64,000 nucleotides of DNA, taken from Mycolicibacterium celeriflavum. GTDB lineage: Bacteria; Actinomycetota; Actinomycetes; Mycobacteriales; Mycobacteriaceae. Below, piece after piece: positions 54,383 to 62,756 of the stretch (position 1 is its first letter; every line of letters starts with the position of its first letter). The stretch lies in assembly GCF_010731795.1 (NCBI RefSeq), contig NZ_AP022591.1, forward strand, positions 1,736,001 through 1,800,000, written 5' to 3'. The position numbers and the translations under genes are program-made. Under the pieces are notes generated by a model. The model was not told the origin of the DNA. It did no database searches and was given only the letters and a program-made list of their open reading frames with translations.

Positions 54383-55594
54383 GTGGAAAGCCCCGTTCAG
54401 GACGTCGCCCCCGACGAAGTGGCCGACCTCCTCCGTGACCCCTATCCCCTGTTCGCACAGCGGCGACGGGAGACCGGTGGCGTCTTTCGCGGCAGCGTCA
54501 TGGACTGGTCCAAGACACCGGAGTCGATGCGTCCCGAACATCTCTACGCTGCAGTGTCCTTCGATGCGGTCAACCGGGTGTTCCGCGATGGCAAGGTCTT
54601 CAACTCCCAGATCTACGACAGCACCATCGGCCTGTTCATCGGCCCGACGATCCTGGCGATGGAAGGCAAGAAACACTGGGAGCACCGCAACCTCGTGTCC
54701 GCGGCGTTCAAGTCGAGGTCGCTGGCGCAGTGGGAGCCCCTGATCGTCCGCCCCGTCGTGACCGCGCTGATCGACGAGTTCGTCGACAGCGGCCAGGCGG
54801 ATCTGGTGCGCGATTTCACCTTGGAGTTCCCCACCCGGGTCATCTCGAAGCTGTTGGGCCTGCCCGAGGACGACCTGCCGTGGTTCCGCAAGCGCGCCGT
54901 CGAACTGATCAGCTACACCATCAAGTACAAGCGTGCCTTCGAGGCGTCCGCGGCGCTCAAAGACTATTTCCTGCAACAGATCGAGCAGCGTCGATCCAAG
55001 CCGACCGAGGACATCATCGGCGATCTGGTCTCCGCTGAGATCGACGGCGAGAAGCTCAGCGATGAGGCGATCTACTCATTTCTGCGTCTGCTGCTCCCCG
55101 CCGGACTGGAGACCACGTTCCGCTCGTCGGGCAATCTGCTGTATCTGTTGCTGACCCATCCCGAGCAGTTTCGAGCCGTACAGGCCGACCGTGACCTGCT
55201 ACCGGCTGCCATCGAGGAGGGGCTGCGGTACGAGACACCGCTGACCACCGTGCAGCGGTACGCAACCGCGAAGACCGAACTGGAGGGAGTCAAAATCCCC
55301 GCGGGATCGGTGATCGACGTGTGCATCGGCTCGGCGAACCGGGACGAGAAGCGCTGGGAACGCTCCGAAGAATTCGACATCTTCCGCAAACGCGTACCGC
55401 ACATCTCCTTTGCCGCGGGCGAGCACACCTGCATGGGGCTGCATCTCGCCCGCATGGAGACCCGGGTCGCGGTCGAGTGCCTGCTGGACCGCCTGACCAA
55501 CATCAACCTCGTCACCGATGACAACCCCCAAATCTGGGGCCAGCCCTTCCGGTCACCCACGGCGCTGCCGGTGACATTCGACCCGGCCGACTGA
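54383..55594 (+). CDS. Cytochrome P450
   Basis: 403-residue P450. I-helix LLLPAGLETTFRSSGN (AGxET), K-helix EEGLRYETPLTTVQRYA, haem loop ISFAAGEHTCMGLHLARME with the axial Cys. CYP-class for actinobacterial terpenoids and steroids cannot be fixed more closely. GTG 54383 with CTGGAG upstream; the TetR gene follows three bases after its stop, so they are cotranscribed from site E. Confidence 0.92.
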   Translation: MESPVQDVAPDEVADLLRDPYPLFAQRRRETGGVFRGSVMDWSKTPESMRPEHLYAAVSFDAVNRVFRDGKVFNSQIYDSTIGLFIGPTILAMEGKKHWEHRNLVSAAFKSRSLAQWEPLIVRPVVTALIDEFVDSGQADLVRDFTLEFPTRVISKLLGLPEDDLPWFRKRAVELISYTIKYKRAFEASAALKDYFLQQIEQRRSKPTEDIIGDLVSAEIDGEKLSDEAIYSFLRLLLPAGLETTFRSSGNLLYLLLTHPEQFRAVQADRDLLPAAIEEGLRYETPLTTVQRYATAKTELEGVKIPAGSVIDVCIGSANRDEKRWERSEEFDIFRKRVPHISFAAGEHTCMGLHLARMETRVAVECLLDRLTNINLVTDDNPQIWGQPFRSPTALPVTFDPAD

Positions 55595-55597
55595 CCA

Positions 55598-56239
55598 GTG
55601 CCCGCAACAGGTGCCGGAGAAACCCGCCAACGCCGCGACCGCGGGTCGATCAGCGCCGACGAAATCCTCAACGGCGCACTCGAAGTCGCCGCCGAGGTGT
55701 CGATCGACAATCTGAGCATGCCGCAACTGGCCAAACATCTCGGGGTGGGGGTCACCAGCATCTACTGGTACTTCCGCCGCAAGGATGACCTGCTCGACGC
55801 GATGACGAACCGGGCGTTGGAGCGCTTCGAATTCACCGTACCGACCATCGCAGCGTCGAACTGGCGAGAGTCGCTGCGCGATCACGCGCTGACGATGCGC
55901 CGACGGTTCCGCGCCGACCCGGTTCTCTGCGATCTGGTACTGATCCGCGGGCAGTACGGGCACCGCGCCATGCACGCCGCGCTGCAGAAACTCGGACAGC
56001 CGATCGGGGCGCTGATCGAGGCGGGGCTCAGCGCCGAGCAGGCGGTCGAGACGTACGGCGCGATCTCGGTGCACATCCGGGGATCGGTGGTTCTCGAACG
56101 GTTGCAGGAGCGGACCGAGGGCTTCCCGTCCCAGCTGGTCGATGGCGGCAGGTACATCGGGTTCGCGGACGACGTCGACTTCGCCTACGTCCTGGACAGC
56201 ATCCTCGACCACGCCGAAGCGATCATCGCGGCGGCGTAG
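55598..56239 (+). CDS. TetR regulator, probable master of the catabolic cluster
   Basis: 213-residue TetR protein. HTH: SADEILNGALEVAAEVSIDN, MPQLAKHLGVGVTSIYWYFRRKDDLLDAM. C-terminal TetR_C-like domain begins at TIAASNWRESLRDHALTMRRRF. It is the only regulator gene inside the 38-63 kb cluster, is cotranscribed with a P450, and its own unit carries the perfect operator (site E), so it most likely binds ACTGTAA-N3-TTACAGT. It overlaps the convergent ALDH by 17 bases. Ligand unknown, presumably a pathway intermediate or CoA thioester. Confidence 0.88.
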   Translation: MPATGAGETRQRRDRGSISADEILNGALEVAAEVSIDNLSMPQLAKHLGVGVTSIYWYFRRKDDLLDAMTNRALERFEFTVPTIAASNWRESLRDHALTMRRRFRADPVLCDLVLIRGQYGHRAMHAALQKLGQPIGALIEAGLSAEQAVETYGAISVHIRGSVVLERLQERTEGFPSQLVDGGRYIGFADDVDFAYVLDSILDHAEAIIAAA

Positions 56240-57785
56240 CTTTCGCCCTCGGTGCGCGATAGGCAACGGTCTTCGATTCCAGATACTGTTCGAAACCCTC
56301 GACGCCGCATTGCCGTCCGACACCGCTGTTCTTGAAACCGCCGAACGGCGCGTCGGCCCCGTAGAACATGCCGCCGTTGACCCCGAACGAGCCGGTGCGG
56401 ATGCGACGGGCGATCGCCATGCCGCGCTCCAGCGATCGTGAGGAAACCGCGCCCGCCAGCCCGAAAGCGCTGTCGTTCGCGATGCGGACCGCTTCGTCGT
56501 CGTCGTCGAACGGCAGCACCACCAGCACGGGCCCGAACACCTCCTGCCGGGCGATCGCCGCGCCGTTGTCGACACCGACGATCACCGTCGGCGCCACGTA
56601 GTGCCCGCCGGCCAGGTGGTCGGGCAAGTTCGCGACGGCCCCGCCGCCCGTGGTGATCTCGGCACCGTCCGCGCGAGCCTGATCGACCGCGTCGAGGACT
56701 CGTCGCTTCTGCGCCGCGCTGATCACGGGGCCGACGAGGGTTTCGGGGATCACCGGATCCCCAATGGGCACAGCCTGATATGCGGCGGTGACGCTGGCGA
56801 CGGCATCGTCGAACCGCGATCGGTGGACCAGCATGCGCGTGGTGGCGGCACAGGCCTGCCCCGCGTGAACGCACACACCGATCGCCGATCCGACGATCGC
56901 CGCCGGCGGTGCGTCTTCGAGCACGATCGACACCGACTTGCCGCCCAGTTCCAGGAACATCCGCTTCATCGTGTCGGCACCCGCGCGCATCAGCAGCTTG
57001 CCGACCGCGGTGGATCCGGTGAACGAGATCATGTCGACGCGGGGGTCGGCGCCCAGAAGCGCGGCCACGTCGTTGGACGGCGTCGGCACGACGTTGACGA
57101 CGCCGGGCGGGATGTCGGTGTGCTCGGCGATGAGCCGGCCGAGGCGCGTCGCATTCCACGGGGTGTTCGGATCGGGTTTGAGCACGACGGTGTTCCCGGT
57201 CGCGAGCGCGGGACCGAGCTTGTTGAGGATCACCTCGATCGGGAAGTTGGACGGTGTGATCGCGGCTACGACACCGACCGGCTCCTTGACGACCATGCGC
57301 ACATTGCGATCACCGAACAGCCCACCGCCGTCGAGCGTGCGCTCCCAGGGGAAGTCGAGCATCAGCCGCGCCGGATAGCGCAGCCCGTCTGCCAACGGCC
57401 AATCGAGTTGTGCGGACTGCGTCGTCATCACGGGACAGCCGACCTCGGCGATCAACTCCTCGCGCAGATCGTCCTGCTCGCGTTCGATCGCGGACTGCAA
57501 CTGATCGAGACAACGCGCGCGCAACCGGCGGTTGGTCCGCCAGTCGGATTCGTCAAAAGCCCGGCGCGCCGCCGCGATCGCGCGGTCCATGTCGTCGGCG
57601 TCGGCGGCAGCGGTACTTCCCAGCGGCTGCCCGGTGGCCGGACTCAGGTTGTCGAACTGCTCCCCGGACGCCGATGCCACGAGCTGTCCGTCGATGAGCA
57701 TCCGCGATTCGGCGCGTCCGCCTGCCCGCCTGCCGATGTCGATGCTGGTCTCGATCCGTTCTTCTGCATTTTTTGCGGAACTCAC
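56223..57785 (-). CDS. Aldehyde dehydrogenase
   Basis: 520-residue NAD(P) ALDH (betaine/benzaldehyde-like). GVVAAITPSNFPIEVILNKLGPAL, ISFTGSTAVGKLLMR, LELGGKSVSIVLEDA (catalytic Glu), HAGQACAATTRMLV (catalytic Cys), ARQEVFGPVLVVLPF, FGGFKNSGVGRQCGVEGFEQYLE. GTG 57785 without a clear ribosome-binding site; the operator at 57823-57841 is 38 bases upstream. Divergent from the CoA-transferase gene. Second ALDH of the cluster. Confidence 0.91.
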   Translation of the reverse strand: MSSAKNAEERIETSIDIGRRAGGRAESRMLIDGQLVASASGEQFDNLSPATGQPLGSTAAADADDMDRAIAAARRAFDESDWRTNRRLRARCLDQLQSAIEREQDDLREELIAEVGCPVMTTQSAQLDWPLADGLRYPARLMLDFPWERTLDGGGLFGDRNVRMVVKEPVGVVAAITPSNFPIEVILNKLGPALATGNTVVLKPDPNTPWNATRLGRLIAEHTDIPPGVVNVVPTPSNDVAALLGADPRVDMISFTGSTAVGKLLMRAGADTMKRMFLELGGKSVSIVLEDAPPAAIVGSAIGVCVHAGQACAATTRMLVHRSRFDDAVASVTAAYQAVPIGDPVIPETLVGPVISAAQKRRVLDAVDQARADGAEITTGGGAVANLPDHLAGGHYVAPTVIVGVDNGAAIARQEVFGPVLVVLPFDDDDEAVRIANDSAFGLAGAVSSRSLERGMAIARRIRTGSFGVNGGMFYGADAPFGGFKNSGVGRQCGVEGFEQYLESKTVAYRAPRAKATPPR

Positions 57786-57822
57786 CCAGCTACCTCGTAC
57801 AATCGGACTCTGCGGGACGACT

Positions 57823-57841
57823 AACTGTAAAGCTTACAGTA
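57823..57841. promoter_or_regulatory. Perfect operator palindrome (site F)
   Basis: AACTGTAAAGCTTACAGTA: ACTGTAAagcTTACAGT core is perfect. It lies between divergent ALDH (57785) and CoA-transferase (57884) starts. Confidence 0.9.
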
Positions 57842-57883
57842 AGTTATTACAACAGCCGGAGTGACGGATACAAGGGAGCCGAG

Positions 57884-59110
57884 TTGGTCAAGGTCATGGA
57901 GGGCGTGCGCGTCCTCGAGGTCGCACAGTTCACGTTCGTTCCGGCGGCGGGAGCAATCCTCGCCGACTGGGGTGCCGACGTCATCAAGGTCGAACACCCG
58001 GTGCGCGGCGATACCCAGCGCGGCTTCATCAACATGGGCGGCTTCCAACTCGACCCCGACCGCCACCCACTGATCGAGCACCCCAACCGCGGCAAGCGCA
58101 GTATCGGCATCGACGTGTCGAAACCGGAGGGCCAGGAAGTTCTCTACGAGATCGCCAAGACCGCCGACGTCTTCCTCACGAACTACCTTCCGGCGCAGCG
58201 GCAGAAGAACAGGTTCGACGTCGAGCACATTCGCGCCGCAAACCCGGACATCATCTACGCGCGTGGCAGCGCATACGGCGACAAGGGACCCGAGCGTGAC
58301 GTCGGCGGGTTCGACGGCACCGCGTTCTGGACGCGCAGCGGAGTAGGCCACGCGTTGACGCCGGAAGAGATTGGTGGGGCGCTGTCGCAAGGCATTCCGG
58401 CGTTCGGCGACTCGATCGGCGGCATGAACATCGCGGGCGGGATCTCGGCTGCGCTGTTTCATCGAGCGCGCACCGGCGAGGCAGTAGAACTCGACGTGTC
58501 GCTGCTGAGCACCGCATGGTGGGCGGCCGGCGCCAGCGTGACACAGGGCATGGAGACCGGGGAGACGATGCGCTCGCTGATGCCGGACGCGACCGGCCCG
58601 AGCGTGAACCCGTTCATGGCGAACTATCTGACCTCGGACGGCGGCACCATCAACCTGTGCATCGTCAGCCCGACCGGCTACATCCGCGATGCCTTCGCCC
58701 ATCTCGGGCTGCCGGAACTGGCCGACGACCCGCGATTCTGCGACGTCATGCCGTTGATCGAAAACGCCTCCGCCGCAGCCGAATTGATCGCCGAGGCGAT
58801 CCGCAGCAAGCCGTTCGACTACTGGCGCGAACATCTGAAGACGATGAAAGGCCAATGGGCGCCGTTCCAGAGCCTGCTCGACCTCGGCGGCGACGAGCAG
58901 GCACTCGCCAACGACATGGTCGTCGAGGTCGAGGCGGCCGACGGCGGTGATCCGTTCAAGGTGGTTCGCGGGCCGGTCCAGTTCAATCACGAGCCGCTGG
59001 AGACCACGCGCGCCCCGCAGGCCAGCGAGCACACCGAACTGGTTCTGATGGACATCGGCATGGACTGGGACCGCATCGAGGCGCTCAAGGACAAGGGCGC
59101 GATCGCGTAA
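57884..59110 (+). CDS. CaiB/BaiF-type CoA-transferase (class III)
   Basis: 408-residue CoA-transferase. VRVLEVAQFTFVPAAGAILADWGADVIKVEHP is the family's N-terminal signature, DVFLTNYLPAQRQKNRFD, IIYARGSAYGDKGPERD and VELDVSLLSTAWWA follow. It transfers CoA from one acyl-CoA to another acid, perhaps to activate a pathway acid or allow racemisation. TTG 57884 has AAGGGAG at six bases; ATG 57896 is the alternative. Divergent from the ALDH, site F between. Confidence 0.9.
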   Translation: MVKVMEGVRVLEVAQFTFVPAAGAILADWGADVIKVEHPVRGDTQRGFINMGGFQLDPDRHPLIEHPNRGKRSIGIDVSKPEGQEVLYEIAKTADVFLTNYLPAQRQKNRFDVEHIRAANPDIIYARGSAYGDKGPERDVGGFDGTAFWTRSGVGHALTPEEIGGALSQGIPAFGDSIGGMNIAGGISAALFHRARTGEAVELDVSLLSTAWWAAGASVTQGMETGETMRSLMPDATGPSVNPFMANYLTSDGGTINLCIVSPTGYIRDAFAHLGLPELADDPRFCDVMPLIENASAAAELIAEAIRSKPFDYWREHLKTMKGQWAPFQSLLDLGGDEQALANDMVVEVEAADGGDPFKVVRGPVQFNHEPLETTRAPQASEHTELVLMDIGMDWDRIEALKDKGAIA

Positions 59111-59122
59111 CCCCGTAACCTG

Positions 59123-59249
59123 GCGAGCGTGCGTGTCTGCTTCGCGCCACGCCGCAAATCGTAAGCGGTTTGCGCACGCTCACGGGATGCCGACCGTGCA
59201 CAAAGTGCCGCTACTGCGCGGCGTGTCGTGTACAGACACGCACGCTCGC
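59123..59249. terminator. Long inverted repeat between convergent genes
   Basis: GCGAGCGTGCGTGTCTG at 59123-59139 is repeated perfectly inverted at 59233-59249, with further smaller pairings inside (CGCAAA..TTTGCG). It fills most of the space between the CoA-transferase end (59110) and the oxidoreductase end (59293), consistent with a bidirectional terminator. Confidence 0.65.
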
Positions 59250-59292
59250 GCATAAGGGTGAGCACGCTCGCTCGCGGCAGTTAGGTACGGGA

Positions 59293-61476
59293 CTAAACGC
59301 GCTCCACGCGCACGGGGACTCCGGTCAACCACGCCATCCCCGACAACGCCTCGACGTCGGCGGGGTCGCTCGACGTCAGCTGGTTGACGTTGGCGCCACC
59401 GGCGCGGTTCGCCAGTCGCCAGGAGCCCGTGCCCTTGTGGCCCCAGCCGTGCGGCACCGCGACCACCCCGGCGACCAGATCCTTGGTCGTCAGGACCGGA
59501 ACCGTGATGGCGCCATGGGGCGAGCTGATCCGCACCTCGTCGCCGTCGACGATCTGCTGCTCGGCCGCATCGCCGACATGCATCAACGCATGCTGGCGAG
59601 GATCGCCACGCATCAGCAGCGGTGAGTTGTGCATCCACGAGTTCTCCGAGCGTGGCTCGCGCATGCCGATCATCCGCAGCGGGTAGCCGTCGGGGCGCGA
59701 ACGCCGCGACAGCTTCTCGACCTCGGCGGCGATTCCGGCATGTTCCAAGCGCACACGTCGCGACAGGTACGCGACCGCTCCGCGCAGCACTCCCGTGCGG
59801 ATGTGCGGTGACAGCACGACGCCGTGCGGATGCTCCTCGGTCAGCCGCCGCAGCGTCAATCCACCGCGACGCAGGCCAAACCGGTTGCCACCCTCTGACA
59901 TTCGCACCAACACGTCCATCATCAGCCGTGGCGTCAACTCGAAACCGCACGCGTCAAGCAGCCTTCGCACACCATTGAAGACGGCGAAGGCCGGCACACG
60001 ACGCCCCAGCCGCCCAGCGAGGTCCTCGACGATGTCCCATTCGCCTCGCGCCTCACCGACGGGTTTGACGACGGCTTCGGTGGCCTGTCGAAACGGTGTG
60101 GCCTGAAACGCCTGAAATGTGTACGGGAAGTCGTCGCGCTCGTACATCGTGGTGACGGGCAGGATGTAGTCGCACTGCGCGCTCGTCTCGGTGACGTAGA
60201 AGTCGAGCGCGACGGACAGCTCCAGTTCCCCGAACGCTGCCTCGAGTTCCTCACCGTTCGGCACCGACAGCACGGGATTGCCGGCCGAGACGAACATCGC
60301 CCGGATCCGGCGGTCACCCGGTGTGGTGATCTCCTTGGCCATCAGCGCCGCGGGCTCGGAACCGATCGCGCTCGGGGTTCCGCTGATCCGCGACCGCTTA
60401 CGCCGATACGACCGCCGCATGACGGCGCCCATCGCGACGTTCTGCCACCTCTGGCCGACGGTGTGCATCGAGCTGAACACCGAACCGCCCGGCACATCGA
60501 GGTTGCCCGCCACCAGGTTGACCGCGTCAATGAGATAGGTGGTCAAGGTGCCGTGGCTACCCACGCAGGTGCCGAGCCTGCCGTAGACGGCGGCTCGCGG
60601 CGTCCGCACCAGGTCGTACGCCAGCGCGCGCACGCTGTCGGCATCGATACCGGTCTGCGCCGCAGTCGCCTCCGGAGTGAACGACCCGCACAACGAACGC
60701 AACCACTCGACGCCGTCGGCCTGCCGTTTCACTGTGACGATGTCGACGAGGCCGTCGGCGAACATCACCTGCAGCAGCGACAACAACAGCAACGAGTCCG
60801 TGTCCGGCACGACGCCCAGCCATTCGAACGCCATCGCGGTCTCACTGCGCCGCGGATCGACGATCACCACGCGGCCACCGCGCTTGACGATGTCGTGCAT
60901 CCGGTCTTTGATCCGTGGTGCGGTGAGAAAACTTCCATGCGACACAACGGGATTGGCGCCCATCATGACCAGCAGGTCGGTGCGGGTCAGGTCCGGGATC
61001 GGGACCGACGTCGGCACGCCGTAGAGCAACTGGCTCGCGATCAGCCTGCTGTTGGTGTCCTGCGACGACGCGGTGAAGTAGTGCCCGTGGCGTCCGAGTC
61101 CCTTGATGAACAGCAGCGCCGCGAACGTGTGGGCATAGCTGAACGCACCCGGGTTGCCCATGTACCAGCCGACCGCGCCGGACCCGTTTCGGCGCAGGAC
61201 CTCGCCCAGTCGTGACGCGATGTCGGACATCGCCTCGTCCCAGCCAACCGGCTCGAAACCGTCGGGACCCCGGCGCAGCGGGACGGTGACGCGGTCCGGG
61301 TCGTTGACCACCTCGGTGAACGCGATGCCCTTCTGGCAGGCAAAGCCGGCCGACAGCGGGTGCTGCTTGTCGGGCCGCAACGCCACCAGGTGTCCGTCCT
61401 CGACAGTGGCGATCATCCCGCACAACGGCTCGCAGATGCGGCAGAACGTCGGCTTGTGCTCGATCACCGGTGCCAC
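59293..61476 (-). CDS. Molybdopterin-dependent oxidoreductase (formate-dehydrogenase/DMSO-reductase family)
   Basis: 727-residue enzyme. N-terminal [4Fe-4S] motif TFCRICEPLCGMIA...FACQKG, then VGWDEAMSDIASRLGEVL, MGANPVVSHGSF, LIDAVNLVAGNLDVPGGSVF, SAQCDYILPVTTMYERDDF and C-terminal NSWMHNSPLLMRGD, which bind the bis-MGD cofactor. No twin-Arg signal is seen, so cytosolic. GTG 61476 is the likely start (VAPVIEHKPTFCRICE); the longer frame runs through the operator. Reaction unknown; such enzymes may hydroxylate or oxidise pathway intermediates. Divergent from the thiolase-like gene, site G between. Confidence 0.88.
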   Translation of the reverse strand: MAPVIEHKPTFCRICEPLCGMIATVEDGHLVALRPDKQHPLSAGFACQKGIAFTEVVNDPDRVTVPLRRGPDGFEPVGWDEAMSDIASRLGEVLRRNGSGAVGWYMGNPGAFSYAHTFAALLFIKGLGRHGHYFTASSQDTNSRLIASQLLYGVPTSVPIPDLTRTDLLVMMGANPVVSHGSFLTAPRIKDRMHDIVKRGGRVVIVDPRRSETAMAFEWLGVVPDTDSLLLLSLLQVMFADGLVDIVTVKRQADGVEWLRSLCGSFTPEATAAQTGIDADSVRALAYDLVRTPRAAVYGRLGTCVGSHGTLTTYLIDAVNLVAGNLDVPGGSVFSSMHTVGQRWQNVAMGAVMRRSYRRKRSRISGTPSAIGSEPAALMAKEITTPGDRRIRAMFVSAGNPVLSVPNGEELEAAFGELELSVALDFYVTETSAQCDYILPVTTMYERDDFPYTFQAFQATPFRQATEAVVKPVGEARGEWDIVEDLAGRLGRRVPAFAVFNGVRRLLDACGFELTPRLMMDVLVRMSEGGNRFGLRRGGLTLRRLTEEHPHGVVLSPHIRTGVLRGAVAYLSRRVRLEHAGIAAEVEKLSRRSRPDGYPLRMIGMREPRSENSWMHNSPLLMRGDPRQHALMHVGDAAEQQIVDGDEVRISSPHGAITVPVLTTKDLVAGVVAVPHGWGHKGTGSWRLANRAGGANVNQLTSSDPADVEALSGMAWLTGVPVRVERV

Positions 61477-61487
61477 GCCGACTACGA

Positions 61488-61506
61488 TACTGTAAGCATT
61501 ACAGTT
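61488..61506. promoter_or_regulatory. Perfect-core operator palindrome (site G)
   Basis: TACTGTAAGCATTACAGTT: core ACTGTAAgcaTTACAGT is perfect. It lies between divergent molybdopterin oxidoreductase (61476) and thiolase (61538) starts, only 12 bases from the leftward start. Confidence 0.9.
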
Positions 61507-61537
61507 AGCACAGGCCCGGCTCAGGAGGAATGCGCAG

Positions 61538-62683
61538 ATGAATGACGTCGCGATCATCGGTGTCGGCCTGCATCCGTTCGGCCGTTTCGAGGGCAAATCG
61601 GCCATGGAGATGGGCGTCGACGCGATCTTCGCCGCCGTCGCCGACGCCGGCGTGGAGTGGAAGGACATCCAGTTCGCGACGGGCGGCAGCTGGACCGTCG
61701 CCAACCCGGACGCGATCGTCGGCATGGTAGGGTTGTCCGGCATCCCGTTCACCAACGTGTTCAACGCCTGTGCGACGGCGGCCAGCGCCGCCAAGGCTTG
61801 CGCCGACGGGATTCGACTGGGCGACTACGACATCGGCATTGCCATCGGCCTGGACAAGCACCCGCGCGGCGCGTTCACCGAAGATCCCGCCCTCGTCGGC
61901 ATGCCGCGGTGGTACGCCGAAAATGGCCAGTACCTGACCACCCAGTTCTTCGGCATGAAGGCCAACCGCTATCTGCACGAGCACGGCATCAGCCAGCAGA
62001 CACTGGCGAAGGTCGCGGCGAAGAACTTCCGCAACGGCGCGCTGAATCCGAACGCCTTCCGCCGTAAGCCCATCCCCGAGGACCAGATCCTCAACTCAAC
62101 GATGCTGAATTATCCGCTCACCCAGTACATGTTCTGCGCCCCCGACGAAGGTGCGGCGGCCGTCGTGATGTGTCGCGCCGACATCGCCGAGCGCTACACC
62201 GCCAAGCCGGTGTACCTGCGGGCGGTCGAGGTTCGCACTCGTAAGTACGGCGCCTACGAGGTGAACACCACGTTCGCGCCGGTCGAGGAGGACGTCGCGC
62301 CGACCGTCTACGCCGCGAAAGCCGCGTTCGAAAAAGCCGGTATGGCACCGGAAGACGTCGACGTCATTCAGTTGCAGGACACCGACGCCGGAGCGGAGAT
62401 CATCCACATGGCCGAGTGCGGGTTCTGCGCCGACGGCGAGCAGGAGAAGCTGTTGGCCGACGGGGCAACCGAGATCACCGGCTCCCTGCCGGTCAACACC
62501 GACGGGGGCCTGATCGCCAACGGCGAGCCGATCGGCGCGTCGGGTCTTCGGCAGATCCACGAACTGGTGCGCCAACTGCGCGGCGAGGCGGGCGACCGCC
62601 AAGTCCCGGGAGAACCGAAAGTCGGCTTCTCTCAACTGTATGGCGCGCCGGGCACCGCCGCCGCGACGATCTTGACCACCTGA
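61538..62683 (+). CDS. Thiolase-like protein (SCP-x/lipid-transfer thiolase type)
   Basis: 381-residue thiolase fold. DVAIIGVGLHPFGRFEGK start, nucleophile Cys in FTNVFNACATAASAAKACAD, NSTMLNYPLTQYMFCAPDEGAAAVV, and C-terminal GGLIANGEPIGASGLRQIHEL. The usual catalytic His of the GHPxGxSG motif is Glu here (NGEPIGASG), and the second Cys region is YGAPG. These changes are typical for the SCP2/Ltp group involved in steroid side-chain cleavage (thiolase or retro-aldolase). ATG 61538 with AGGAGG. No DUF35 partner is next to it. Confidence 0.87.
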   Translation: MNDVAIIGVGLHPFGRFEGKSAMEMGVDAIFAAVADAGVEWKDIQFATGGSWTVANPDAIVGMVGLSGIPFTNVFNACATAASAAKACADGIRLGDYDIGIAIGLDKHPRGAFTEDPALVGMPRWYAENGQYLTTQFFGMKANRYLHEHGISQQTLAKVAAKNFRNGALNPNAFRRKPIPEDQILNSTMLNYPLTQYMFCAPDEGAAAVVMCRADIAERYTAKPVYLRAVEVRTRKYGAYEVNTTFAPVEEDVAPTVYAAKAAFEKAGMAPEDVDVIQLQDTDAGAEIIHMAECGFCADGEQEKLLADGATEITGSLPVNTDGGLIANGEPIGASGLRQIHELVRQLRGEAGDRQVPGEPKVGFSQLYGAPGTAAATILTT

Positions 62684-62756
62684 CCCGCTCTGCTCGCGAG
62701 CGGCGGATCAGCGCATAACCGCGAAAACATCGAGCTACGCAGGCATGCTGTAGGCC

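Noticed and set aside
62684..62756. Another copy of the cluster operator before the haloperoxidase-like gene
   Set aside because: No ACTGTAA/TTACAGT half-site is present, so this gene is probably outside the regulon or read through from the thiolase gene.
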